This document shows, piece after piece, positions 1-7,373 of a stretch of 14,138 bases of DNA. Origin of the DNA: RGIG8597 sp045133795. Its GTDB lineage: Bacteria > Spirochaetota > GWE2-31-10. Positions within the stretch are counted from its first letter, which is position 1; each line of letters opens with the position of its first letter. The notes below the pieces were generated by a model. That model did no database searches, was not told the origin of the DNA, and saw only the letters and a program-made list of their open reading frames with translations. Made by a program: the position numbers and the translations under genes. Location of the stretch: positions 1-14,138 of the forward strand of contig JBGUUT010000076.1 in the NCBI GenBank assembly GCA_045133795.1, written 5' to 3'.

Positions 1-104
1 TTCACAAATACAAAATCTTTAAGAGGGTCTTTTTCCGAATCGATGCAACATGAAAACAAGAACAAAAAAGGAATAATAAAAATTAAATTAGTTTTTTGAA
101 TCAT
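1..104 (-). CDS. Truncated lipoprotein, N-terminus only; possible SUMF1-domain paralogue
   Basis: Only the first 34 codons lie in the window; the gene runs off the left edge. It begins MIQKTNLIFIIPFLF and continues to a lipobox-like F-L-F-S-C-C near residues 15-20, so it should be exported and lipid-anchored. The ATG at 104 is preceded by a perfect AAGGAG six bases upstream. It starts 23 nt after the stop of the SUMF1 lipoprotein gene, with no terminator between, so the two are probably co-transcribed. The last visible residues, KDFVFV, resemble the F-V-x-V strand that opens many SUMF1 domains, which suggests a tandem paralogue of its neighbour. That is an inference from six residues; the lipoprotein call is much firmer. 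Confidence 0.72.
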   Translation of the reverse strand, partial: MIQKTNLIFIIPFLFLFSCCIDSEKDPLKDFVFV

Positions 105-127
105 GGTTTTCTCCTTAGTAAATATTT

Positions 128-1186
128 TTATTTTAACGAACGAGCTACACGAAAGCCTTTTGTCTCACCGTAAAGGGAAGCTGGATTTAGGTGGAACTTA
201 TAAGCAAAACAATCTGATGCCACCACCCCCCAACATCCGGCGATTGACGCACTATAGTTTCCTCCTTCATCTTCTCGAACTGGATTGATTTCTAATTCGC
301 CAGTGTATCTGTGATATATCTCACTATTTATTTTTGCATAACAATATTCTGAAACATTTCCACTCATGTCATAAAGACCAAGTCTATTTGGTTTTCGTTT
401 TCCTACTTCATGAGTTCCTTTATAACTATAATATGTATCGTCTTCACTATTTCCAGTAGTAGATGATACGCCCGTTCTGTTGTTATATCTATACCAAGCA
501 ACTTGGTCACAATCTTTATTTACACGAGCTTGAGTTTTACTAGAGTCAGTATCAATGCCACTATAAAGGAACTTCCAGTCAGGTGCATTTACATCACCTC
601 CGCGAGCAGCATATTCTGCTTCACATTCCGTGGGCAATCTGTAACCATTTGCATCGGGAATTAATTCAACTTCAGCTGCAGTAATGTGACTTGAACGATT
701 TATAGATGTTACTTCAGTCACCGTAATTTTGTATACAGGTTTTAATCTTAATTTCTCACTTAATGCATTACAATACCAAACGGCATCATACCAAGTAATA
801 CTCTCTACCGGACGACGTTCTTGGCATTCTCCTTCAAATAAAACATACGTAGTACTGTCTTTTTGACAAGCAGACGGATTGCTATCCAACGAAAATGTAA
901 CATCTTCTATCCCTTTTACTCTTACAATTTGGTCTTTCATTACACTTTCATATTCTTCTTGAGTTACTTCATACTTTCCAATATAAAAATCACTTAACTG
1001 AACAAGTCTTCCAGAAGGAAAGTTTCCTATTGAAGCACGATAGTCAGTCCCAACAATTGTTCCGCCGGTAACCTTTACCATTTCAGGTTTTAGCACAATT
1101 CCGAGTTCTAACGGACAACAGCTTTCTAATAAAATTAAAAATATTGCTCCTAAAAACAATATTACTTTGTCTAATATTTTCATCAT
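128..1186 (-). CDS. SUMF1 / formylglycine-generating-enzyme-fold lipoprotein
   Basis: A 352-residue exported protein. A hydrophobic segment (residues 5-20) ends in the lipobox L-L-E-S-C with Cys23, so it is probably an outer or inner membrane lipoprotein. The SUMF1 fold (a C-type-lectin variant) follows: the opening M-V-K-V-T-G-G-T strand near 36-43, FYIGKYEVTQEEY near 67-79, RPVESITWYDAVWYCNALS near 125-143, GYRLPTECEAEYAARGG near 181-197, GLYDMSGNVSEYC near 270-282 and a terminal KGFRVARS. True formylglycine-generating enzymes use two C-terminal cysteines; here only the second seems to be kept (A-S-D-C) and the first position is Val, so catalysis is unlikely and a binding or surface role fits better. 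ATG 1186 is chosen: the GTG at 1195 that would extend the frame lies inside the AGGTGG Shine-Dalgarno, which sits 5 nt before this ATG. The conserved arginines usual near the C-terminus are missing. Confidence 0.88.
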   Translation of the reverse strand: MMKILDKVILFLGAIFLILLESCCPLELGIVLKPEMVKVTGGTIVGTDYRASIGNFPSGRLVQLSDFYIGKYEVTQEEYESVMKDQIVRVKGIEDVTFSLDSNPSACQKDSTTYVLFEGECQERRPVESITWYDAVWYCNALSEKLRLKPVYKITVTEVTSINRSSHITAAEVELIPDANGYRLPTECEAEYAARGGDVNAPDWKFLYSGIDTDSSKTQARVNKDCDQVAWYRYNNRTGVSSTTGNSEDDTYYSYKGTHEVGKRKPNRLGLYDMSGNVSEYCYAKINSEIYHRYTGELEINPVREDEGGNYSASIAGCWGVVASDCFAYKFHLNPASLYGETKGFRVARSLK

Positions 1187-1223
1187 AATTTCCACCTAAA
1201 AAATCTATTAACTTTTAGGCTCT

Positions 1224-1252
1224 ATTATAATTAATTCTCATGCATTTGCATC
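1224..1252 (-). promoter_or_regulatory. Probable sigma-70 promoter of the SUMF1 lipoprotein unit
   Basis: On the minus strand a perfect TATAAT (1229 to 1224) lies 37 nt upstream of the chosen ATG. The hexamer 17 nt further up is GATGCA, a poor -35 match. That position overlaps a small inverted repeat, ATGCA-TT-TGCAT at 1240-1251, which could serve as an operator. The assignment rests mainly on the -10 box and its position. Confidence 0.45.
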
Positions 1253-1302
1253 ATTTAAAAAAGCTGTTTTATTTTTTATCAAATTGTCTTTTTTCTACGA
1301 TT

Positions 1303-2469
1303 TTAATTTGCTTCCAATATCAAAGCATCATCACTGCTATCAAGTTTTTCCCACGGCAAAAGTATGCCCAGTTGTTCTTTCATAAGATTAAAGCGTTTTT
1401 TATAATAATCTTGAAGTTTTGGCTCCTGTTCATTAACAAAATCTTCAGTAAACTCAAAAAGCCTTATATCTCCGGTAGAATAATCCACTTTTGTCGTTAT
1501 TTGAATCGGAGTTAATTCATAACCATATCTTTCGTCCCGCCATCTTCGCTGAACTGAAACTTTAAGAATATATGAATCTCCGGTATATTCACGCGGACTT
1601 TCCGGTTTCTTATAATTCATTCTGTAACGCTGTCCGGAAACAAAGTTTCCCATAGAATACATTATTACGGCTTCTCGCTCATTTTTTGTAATATATTTTT
1701 CCCAAGGCTGCACAACATGCGGATGATGTGCCCATATAATATCTGCTCCGCAATCTGCTAATCTTCTGAAATATTCTTTTCGTAAATCAGGAATTTCTCG
1801 AACATATTCAGGTTCTGCCACATGAATTGAAAGAACCAACAAATCACATTTTGTCTTCATCTTTATCTGCGATACTTTTTCAATAAATTCTTGGCGATAT
1901 TCTTTGTTATAATAATAAAACTGCACTTTATGACGGCTCGCATTGTAAATATTAAGAATCTCCGTCACGCAAACAAACGCAATTCTCAAATTGTTTTTAT
2001 AAATCATTTGAACTTCAAGTCCGTCAAAAGTTGTTTTTCGCATTCCGCCAAAAGTAATACTCCGCCCTGAATCTTTACGATATTTTTGTCGTAATTTCTC
2101 CATTGCATTAATAGTCGCTAAAGCTCCGTCGCTGCCTTGGTCATTCGAATGATTATTAGCAAGTGAAAATACATCGACACCGGCATTAATAGCGGCTTCT
2201 ACATATTCTTTATGAACATTAAAATTGGGGTACGTAGAATAAGGAAGATTGTCTACCACCGGAACTTCCAAATTGCCGAAAGTAATATCATCCGATTGCA
2301 AATTAGCAGCAACATTTTCATACATTACGGAATAGTCTTTCATCTTAAAATTGACATCATGTGCCATGATATCGCCGATAAAACTAAGTTCTAAAATCTC
2401 GGACGAACAACTACACAAAAAAAATAAAATACAGACAAAGAGAAACTTCATTACAAAAGATGTTTTCAT
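1303..2469 (-). CDS. CapA-family (PGA_cap) metallophosphatase-like lipoprotein
   Basis: A 388-residue lipoprotein: a basic start, a hydrophobic stretch and the lipobox F-L-C-S-C with Cys21. The rest matches the CapA/PgsA calcineurin-like fold: SFIGDIMAH (29-37, metal-ligand Asp33 and His37), ITFGNLEVP (62-70), FSLANNHSNDQG (101-112, Asn106 and His107), an IHVAEPEY segment (215-222) where the family usually has H-W-G-x-E-Y, WAHHPHVVQ (246-254) and VIMYSMGNFVSG (268-279). CapA homologues are tied to poly-gamma-glutamate capsule synthesis, but no capB or capC partner is nearby, so the substrate is unknown and an envelope phosphoesterase role is the safer reading. The chosen ATG at 2469 has GGAGG four bases upstream; an in-frame ATG at 2484 lies ahead of that site and would add five residues. 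Confidence 0.86.
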   Translation of the reverse strand: MKTSFVMKFLFVCILFFLCSCSSEILELSFIGDIMAHDVNFKMKDYSVMYENVAANLQSDDITFGNLEVPVVDNLPYSTYPNFNVHKEYVEAAINAGVDVFSLANNHSNDQGSDGALATINAMEKLRQKYRKDSGRSITFGGMRKTTFDGLEVQMIYKNNLRIAFVCVTEILNIYNASRHKVQFYYYNKEYRQEFIEKVSQIKMKTKCDLLVLSIHVAEPEYVREIPDLRKEYFRRLADCGADIIWAHHPHVVQPWEKYITKNEREAVIMYSMGNFVSGQRYRMNYKKPESPREYTGDSYILKVSVQRRWRDERYGYELTPIQITTKVDYSTGDIRLFEFTEDFVNEQEPKLQDYYKKRFNLMKEQLGILLPWEKLDSSDDALILEAN

Positions 2470-2573
2470 TATTCCTCCGAACATTTACATTGCTATATTA
2501 AAATAATCGACAATAATTAATTTTATCTTCTGTATGCTAAAAAAAATAATGCTACAAAATCATACTCTCTGTC

Positions 2574-3137
2574 TTACAAAAACTCTTTTACCCCGCCGAA
2601 TGTTTTCCTGTGAATAGGACTTACGCCAAACTCTTTAATTGCATTACGATGTTCTGCTGTCGGATATCCTTTGTGTTTTATAAAATTATATTGCGGATAT
2701 TGCTCCGCCATTTGCAACATATAACGGTCACGGCTCACTTTTGCCAAAATTGACGCAGCCATAATTTCCTGTACTTTACTGTCGCCTTTTACTATCGCCT
2801 CTCCGGGAATCTTTAGTGTCGTCGGATAACGATTTCCGTCCACCTGTATAAAAGTCGGCTCAAGTTTTAATTGTTCCACAGCTCGTTGCATTGCTAAATA
2901 TGTCGCCTGTAAAATATTCAATCGGTCTATTTCTTCCGGTGTCGCCCACGCAATCCCGTAAGCAACCGCCTTATTTATTATCTGGTCAAACAACAACTCT
3001 CGCTTACGTTCCGACAGCTTCTTTGAATCATTCAATCCTTCAATTTGTACTCCGTGTAAAATCACTGCTGCAGCATACACCGGCCCTGCTAAAGGGCCGC
3101 GTCCTGCTTCATCTACTCCGGCAATAATCGCATCCAT
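2574..3137 (-). CDS. rnhB: Ribonuclease HII
   Basis: A 187-residue enzyme, normal length for RNase HII, which cuts the RNA strand of RNA-DNA hybrids and removes single ribonucleotides from DNA. The catalytic carboxylates are all visible: Asp9 and Glu10 in GVDEAGRGPLAGPV, Asp100 in IQVDGN, and Asp119 in GDSKVQEIMAASILAK. The G-R-G motif (12-14) that reads the RNA-DNA junction, the DSKKL segment (37-41) and a C-terminal H-R-K-T-F are also present. The gene starts 10 nt after the rlmM stop, and its Shine-Dalgarno (AAGGA) overlaps that stop codon, which implies translational coupling. CapA starts 104 nt downstream with its own ribosome site; no terminator is evident between them. Confidence 0.97.
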   Translation of the reverse strand: MDAIIAGVDEAGRGPLAGPVYAAAVILHGVQIEGLNDSKKLSERKRELLFDQIINKAVAYGIAWATPEEIDRLNILQATYLAMQRAVEQLKLEPTFIQVDGNRYPTTLKIPGEAIVKGDSKVQEIMAASILAKVSRDRYMLQMAEQYPQYNFIKHKGYPTAEHRNAIKEFGVSPIHRKTFGGVKEFL

Positions 3138-3147
3138 TTTATCTTCC

Positions 3148-4152
3148 TTAATTTTTTAATGTACCGACAAGGGTTACTTCATCTCTGTCGTGATAAAGAT
3201 GTACGACTTTCGCAGCATTTGTATGCGGCATTAACATTCCGGATACATTTTCTAATTCCGAAATCAGTTTAATCGGATTCACATGACCAAACTTAAAATT
3301 AATAACAAAAGAACGACACCAGCGATTGGTAAACCATTGCGAAATCATCTGCATTACATGATGAGGCTCTTCAACCAAATCACAAAACAGCCAATCCATT
3401 CTTGTATCGGGAACAAACTTAAATGCATCAGCTTTCTTATGAATTATAGTATCCCATTGTAAAGCACCTTTTTTTAACGGACCGTTATCTATCGCAAAAA
3501 CTGTTGCTCCGCGTTTTGCCGCACTGAAACTCCAACCTCCCGGAGCGGCTCCTAAGTCCACAACTAAATCATTTTGTAACGGAGAATGTTCCAAAACTCT
3601 ATAACCTTCTTCTACTTTCAAATAAGAACGTGACGGAGCCAACGGGTCATCTGCCATTCTGCATTGCCCGTTATAATGAAAATTAACAGCTACATTCAAT
3701 TTGTTAAAATCTGTCACATAAACAAGCAAGCCCACATAATCACCCGGTTTTTTGGGAAAATCATCAATCATCAATTTTGATACTCTGGACATTCGCTTCT
3801 TTATAATTTCAAAAAAAGCTTCCTTTATCGATTTCATTCTGCGTGACAAGCCGGATTCTGCTCTGGAATCAAGAAACACTGCATTCCACGCACTCTCGAA
3901 CTTAATATTTTTCGTGTTATTTATAAAATAATCAAAGATTCTTCCTGCTAAAGTTTTTACGCCGACATCTTCCAACGTCTCACTTTCATTTGCATAAAAA
4001 TGAGGGAAAACGCAATTATTTAATTTACCGGAATAAATCACACAGCCCGGAGTTTGATTCAAAGTTTTCACATTACGCAAATCCGACAATTCATCTCTGG
4101 TTAATGCCTCAAAACCATTTTGACAGATTGCAAATCCATTTCTTTCATTCAT
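3148..4152 (-). CDS. rlmM: RlmM-like 23S rRNA 2'-O-ribose methyltransferase
   Basis: A 334-residue protein resembling RlmM (YgdE), which in E. coli methylates the 2'-OH of C2498 in 23S rRNA. The N-terminal half (about 1-160) would be the RNA-binding THUMP-like part. The C-terminal half is a FtsJ-like Rossmann methyltransferase with the SAM loop VVDLGAAPGGWS (197-208) and the K-D-K-E tetrad: Lys179 (S-Y-L-K), Asp258 (F-C-D-L), Lys287 (N-F-K-F-G) and Glu325 (D-E-V-T). The SRSYLKVEEGY segment just before the Rossmann core is typical of the family. It is slightly shorter than E. coli RlmM (366 residues), so the exact target base is inferred. ATG 4152 is preceded by AAAGGAAG. It is first in a two-gene unit with rnhB and divergent from the lipid kinase gene. 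Confidence 0.85.
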   Translation of the reverse strand: MNERNGFAICQNGFEALTRDELSDLRNVKTLNQTPGCVIYSGKLNNCVFPHFYANESETLEDVGVKTLAGRIFDYFINNTKNIKFESAWNAVFLDSRAESGLSRRMKSIKEAFFEIIKKRMSRVSKLMIDDFPKKPGDYVGLLVYVTDFNKLNVAVNFHYNGQCRMADDPLAPSRSYLKVEEGYRVLEHSPLQNDLVVDLGAAPGGWSFSAAKRGATVFAIDNGPLKKGALQWDTIIHKKADAFKFVPDTRMDWLFCDLVEEPHHVMQMISQWFTNRWCRSFVINFKFGHVNPIKLISELENVSGMLMPHTNAAKVVHLYHDRDEVTLVGTLKN

Positions 4153-4234
4153 TCTATTTCTTCCTTTAAAATGTGGATTTGATTCATATCATAAGGATTT
4201 TCTGTTGTCTACTTTATCGCCCTTTTTAAATGCA

Positions 4235-4263
4235 TTGTTTTAAATATTAATTTTATATATAAT
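4235..4263 (+). promoter_or_regulatory. Sigma-70 promoter of the lipid kinase gene
   Basis: TTGTTT (4235-4240), a 17-nt spacer and a perfect TATAAT (4258-4263), placed 33 nt upstream of the ATG. The predicted leader is short, about 25 nt, and carries only a weak Shine-Dalgarno (CGAGAA). Confidence 0.65.
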
Positions 4264-4296
4264 ACTTTGACATAAATTAAGTAACACGAGAAAAAC

Positions 4297-5223
4297 ATGA
4301 CATTCAAAAAAGCCGCGATTATTTACACTCCGAAAATCGGTAAACGAAAAGAATTTAAAAATACATCACAATTATTGGCACTGATAAAAAAAATATCCAT
4401 TGAATCTCCTGTCTTTTTCGAAACAAAATCCATTGAAGATACATATTCTTTTATTTCAGAAAGTTTAGTAAAAAAAGAATTCGATGTTATTCTTACAGCC
4501 GGCGGTGACGGGCTCATCTCCACGGTTTGTAATGCACTTATGGCTGTCGATAAAGATTTAAGAGTCCCTTTTTTACCTTTGCCGATGGGAAGCGGAAATA
4601 CATTTGCTGCTGATTTAAATATTAATTCAATAAAACAAGCATTTGATTTAGCACAAAAATCATTATCTGTATCAAAAATAGATTTACTGAAAGTTACTAC
4701 TCAAGAAAAAACTTTTTATTGCGTCAATGTTCTCGGTGCCGGATTTATCACAGATTCGACAATTCTTGCCGAAAAAAGCGGAAAAAAATTAGGTGCTTTC
4801 AGTTACATTTTAGCCGTTTTTAAAGCGTTAAGATTTATGCGAAATTATAATCTAAAGTTATCAGACCGCAACGGTAACATCATATTTCAATCTTCCCGTT
4901 CTGTCTTGCTGTCATTTAATAATAATTCTAAAACCGGAGCAGCTTTTAAAATGGCTCCGAATGCTTTAGTCAACGACGGGCTGACTGATATTATTATACT
5001 TCACGATATTTCTCGACGTGAACTTTTAGCCGGATTTTTGAAAATCTTTAACGGAGAACACATTTACTGTCGCGGATGTGAATATTTCCAGACCGATTAC
5101 GCAAAAGTCGAAACATCACCAAATATGGCACTAATGCCTGACGGGGAGATTTTCGGTTCTTCTCCTTTCGAATTAGAAGTTATATCCGGAGAATTGGAAG
5201 TTGCCGTACAATTGGTAATATGA
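4297..5223 (+). CDS. Diacylglycerol kinase catalytic-domain (DagK/YegS-type) lipid kinase
   Basis: A 308-residue soluble protein of the diacylglycerol/sphingosine/YegS lipid kinase family, which phosphorylates lipid hydroxyls with ATP. The nucleotide-binding loop is TAGGDGLISTV (67-77), with Leu in place of the usual Thr after GGDG. The second glycine-rich motif is PLPMGSGNTFA (94-104). In the C-terminal beta-sandwich, APNALVNDGLTDIII (220-234) and MPDGEIF (280-286) supply the conserved Asp-Gly and Asp-Gly-Glu motifs. There is no transmembrane segment or signal peptide. The lipid substrate cannot be told from sequence; recycling of diacylglycerol into phosphatidate is a reasonable default. 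It is followed by 130 nt and a separate promoter for glyA, so it may be transcribed alone, although no terminator is evident after it. Confidence 0.9.
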   Translation: MTFKKAAIIYTPKIGKRKEFKNTSQLLALIKKISIESPVFFETKSIEDTYSFISESLVKKEFDVILTAGGDGLISTVCNALMAVDKDLRVPFLPLPMGSGNTFAADLNINSIKQAFDLAQKSLSVSKIDLLKVTTQEKTFYCVNVLGAGFITDSTILAEKSGKKLGAFSYILAVFKALRFMRNYNLKLSDRNGNIIFQSSRSVLLSFNNNSKTGAAFKMAPNALVNDGLTDIIILHDISRRELLAGFLKIFNGEHIYCRGCEYFQTDYAKVETSPNMALMPDGEIFGSSPFELEVISGELEVAVQLVI

Positions 5224-5286
5224 TTTCCTTTCTCCTTCAATCATTACATTTAATATACAATGACATGTTAATAATGGGATAAATCA

Positions 5287-5315
5287 TTGACGAACCATTC
5301 AATTTCTTTTATTAG
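5287..5315 (+). promoter_or_regulatory. Sigma-70 promoter of glyA
   Basis: TTGACG (5287-5292), a 17-nt spacer and TATTAG (5310-5315) lie 38 nt upstream of the glyA ATG. The -35 box matches consensus at five of six positions and the -10 at four of six. The spacing to an AGAGGAG ribosome site is suitable. Confidence 0.6.
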
Positions 5316-5353
5316 TAACAATTATTTGTTTTTTACAAAGAGGAGAAAATTCG

Positions 5354-6637
5354 ATGGATAATTTAAAAGCATTTGACCCGGATTTATTTGATGCAATGGA
5401 AAAAGAACTGGGCAGAGAAAAGTTTCAACTTGAAATGATTGCAAGTGAAAATATTGTAAGTAAAAATGTTATTGAAGCACAAGGAAGTGTATTAACAAAT
5501 AAATATGCTGAAGGTTATCCCGGAAAAAGATACTACGGCGGCTGTGAATATGTTGATGTCGTAGAAAATCTTGCAATTGAAAGAGCTAAAAAATTATTTG
5601 ATTGTGAATATGTTAATGTTCAACCGCATTCCGGAAGCCAGGCAAATATGGGAGTTTATTTATCTGTATTAAAACCCGGCGATAAGATATTAGGAATGTC
5701 ACTGGCTCACGGAGGTCATTTGACTCACGGTGCAACAGTAAACTTTTCCGGTAAAATCTTCAAATCTGTTACTTACGGAGTTTCAAAAGAAACCGGTTAT
5801 ATCGATTATGATGAACTTGAAGCAATTGCAAAAAAAGAACAACCGCAAATTATTGTTGCCGGTGCGAGTGCTTATCCGAGAGTTATCGATTTCAAGCGTT
5901 TCAGGGAAATTGCTGACAGTGTAGGTGCATATTTAATGGTAGATATGGCTCATATTGCCGGACTTGTAGCTGCAGGTGTTCATCCGTCACCTATTCCTTA
6001 TGCACATTTTGTTACAACAACAACACACAAAACTTTGCGTGGACCTCGCGGCGGTATGATTTTAATGGGAAAAGATTTTGAAAATAAAATGGGTATCGTT
6101 GCTCCAAAAAGCGGTCGTGTAAAAATGATGAGTGAAATCATCAACGGTACTGTTTTCCCTGGAATCCAAGGCGGACCATTAATGCATGTAATTGCCGGAA
6201 AAGCCGTTGCTTTAAAAGAAGCACTCGATCCTTCATTTAAAGATTATCAAACTCAAGTTGTTAAAAACAGCCAAGCTCTTGCTAAAAAATTACAAGATTT
6301 CGGTTTTGACCTTTTCTCCGGCGGTACAGATAACCATTTAATGTTAATTAACCTTAATAATAAAGGTGTTACCGGAAAACAAGCGGAAGAAGCATTGGAC
6401 AAAGCAGGAATCACTGTTAATAAAAACGGAATCCCTTTTGATACTCAACCGCCTACAGTTACCGGAGGTTTGCGTGTCGGAACCGCTGCATTGACTACCA
6501 GAGGTATGAAAGAAGCAGAAATGGAAAAAATTGCAGAATGGATAAATCGTATCATTTCTGATATTGATAATGCTTCTTTACAACAGGAAATTCGTTCAGA
6601 AGTAAAAGCTCTTTGCGAAAAATTCCCTATTTATTAG
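5354..6637 (+). CDS. glyA: Serine hydroxymethyltransferase
   Basis: A 427-residue pyridoxal-phosphate enzyme that interconverts serine plus tetrahydrofolate with glycine plus 5,10-methylene-tetrahydrofolate, the main source of one-carbon units. Family motifs in order: LEMIASENIVS (26-36), LTNKYAEGYPGKRYYGG (47-63), QPHSGSQANMG (90-100), LAHGGHLTHG (118-127) and VDMAHIAGLVAAG (196-208, with cofactor-contacting Asp197 and His200). The Schiff-base Lys226 lies in TTTTHKTLRGPRGG, followed by VFPGIQGGPLMH. Between the catalytic lysine motif and the V-F-P-G motif there is an extra segment (roughly 243-262) compared with E. coli GlyA; from memory this resembles the longer Bacteroidetes-type enzymes. 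GAGGAG lies 8 nt before the ATG. A divergent-PAP2 gene follows after 25 nt in the same unit. Confidence 0.98.
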   Translation: MDNLKAFDPDLFDAMEKELGREKFQLEMIASENIVSKNVIEAQGSVLTNKYAEGYPGKRYYGGCEYVDVVENLAIERAKKLFDCEYVNVQPHSGSQANMGVYLSVLKPGDKILGMSLAHGGHLTHGATVNFSGKIFKSVTYGVSKETGYIDYDELEAIAKKEQPQIIVAGASAYPRVIDFKRFREIADSVGAYLMVDMAHIAGLVAAGVHPSPIPYAHFVTTTTHKTLRGPRGGMILMGKDFENKMGIVAPKSGRVKMMSEIINGTVFPGIQGGPLMHVIAGKAVALKEALDPSFKDYQTQVVKNSQALAKKLQDFGFDLFSGGTDNHLMLINLNNKGVTGKQAEEALDKAGITVNKNGIPFDTQPPTVTGGLRVGTAALTTRGMKEAEMEKIAEWINRIISDIDNASLQQEIRSEVKALCEKFPIY

Positions 6638-6662
6638 TATAAAAAAATAATCGGAGGTTAAA

Positions 6663-7166
6663 ATGATACAGGAAAATCTTGCATTTCTATTAGAAAGCTT
6701 ATCAGGAGTATGGAAAGTACTTTTTAATCGCGTAATGATACTGAGTTGCTCCAGCCAAATTGCATCTATGCTTGTAAAAGCATTAATAAAATCAGTTAAG
6801 AATAAAAAGTTTTCTTTAAAAGAAATGGCAAGTTATGGTGGAATGCCATCCAGCCATACTGCATTCATTGTATCTGCTACACTTGGATTGGGAATAGAAT
6901 ATGGTTGGAACTCCGGAGTTTTAGGTTTTGCAGTAGTTTCAGCATTAATCGTTCTTGTCGATGCTGTAAAATTACGTGGAACTATCGATAAAATAAATGA
7001 ACGTTCTACTTATCTTGTAAAAGATTGTCCGGAACATGAAATCGGGAAAAAACCAAAACATATTGCTCACAAATTGAGTGAAGTTTTTGGTGGAATCGTG
7101 TTTGCTATTATTTACACATTCTTGTTTTATCTTTTCTTTAAAGGTTTTTTTGATTTTGCTAATTAA
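6663..7166 (+). CDS. Divergent PAP2 family membrane protein (DUF212, YuiD-like)
   Basis: A 167-residue integral membrane protein of the divergent PAP2 (DUF212) family, related to acid phosphatase and vanadium haloperoxidase. The key motif GGMPSSHTAF (59-68) carries the conserved Ser-Ser-His, followed by a hydrophobic region (about 67-98), D-A-V-K-L-R-G (100-106), I-N-E near 111-113, HKLSEVFGG (136-144) and a last helix at about 145-160. True PAP2 enzymes dephosphorylate lipid phosphates or undecaprenyl pyrophosphate; whether this divergent branch does so is unproven. The gene has a strong GGAGG five bases before the ATG, lies 25 nt after glyA, and is the last gene before a strong terminator. 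Pairing with glyA is probably transcriptional convenience and not a shared pathway. Confidence 0.88.
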   Translation: MIQENLAFLLESLSGVWKVLFNRVMILSCSSQIASMLVKALIKSVKNKKFSLKEMASYGGMPSSHTAFIVSATLGLGIEYGWNSGVLGFAVVSALIVLVDAVKLRGTIDKINERSTYLVKDCPEHEIGKKPKHIAHKLSEVFGGIVFAIIYTFLFYLFFKGFFDFAN

Positions 7167-7208
7167 AGTTTCTTTTTCATTTTTTTAACTTTTTATTTCC
7201 TTTTTTGT

Positions 7209-7244
7209 ACTCAGAAAGTAGAAATACTTTCTGAGTCTTTTTTT
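7209..7244 (+). terminator. Rho-independent terminator of the glyA unit
   Basis: A perfect 12-bp stem (7209-7220 with 7225-7236) closed by a GAAA tetraloop, followed after one C by seven T residues (7238-7244). This is a textbook intrinsic terminator, 42 nt after the stop of the divergent-PAP2 gene. Confidence 0.93.
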
Positions 7245-7313
7245 ATGCAAAAACCTTTATTCTTATCCAAATATCTAAAGTCATAATTTATTATATTTCA
7301 TGAGATTGGACAT

Positions 7314-7348
7314 AAAAAAAGGAACATATCTCCTAAGAAATATGTTCC
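7314..7348 (-). terminator. Rho-independent terminator of groL
   Basis: On the minus strand, GGAACATAT (7348 to 7340) pairs perfectly with ATATGTTCC (7329 to 7321) across a 10-nt loop that can pair further with itself. Seven T residues (7320 to 7314) follow directly. It lies 25 nt after the groL stop and is distinct from the opposing glyA-unit terminator about 70 nt away. Confidence 0.9.
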
Positions 7349-7373
7349 CTCTGCTTATTTTAAATAATGGATT

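Noticed and set aside
1240..1515. Plus-strand frame of 91 codons opposite the end of the CapA-like gene
   Set aside because: It lies mostly antisense to a well-supported gene, has no ribosome site and is composed of AT-rich-driven Phe, Ile and Lys.
2470..2573. Direct repeat TAGCAT around a T-run upstream of the CapA-like gene (minus strand) as a terminator
   Set aside because: The copies are direct and not inverted, so they do not form a stem; the GTATG/CATAC pairing is only five bases with a long loop.
5224..5353. Glycine or folate-related riboswitch ahead of glyA
   Set aside because: The 130-bp gap has a promoter ending at 5315, leaving a leader under 35 nt, too short for a riboswitch.
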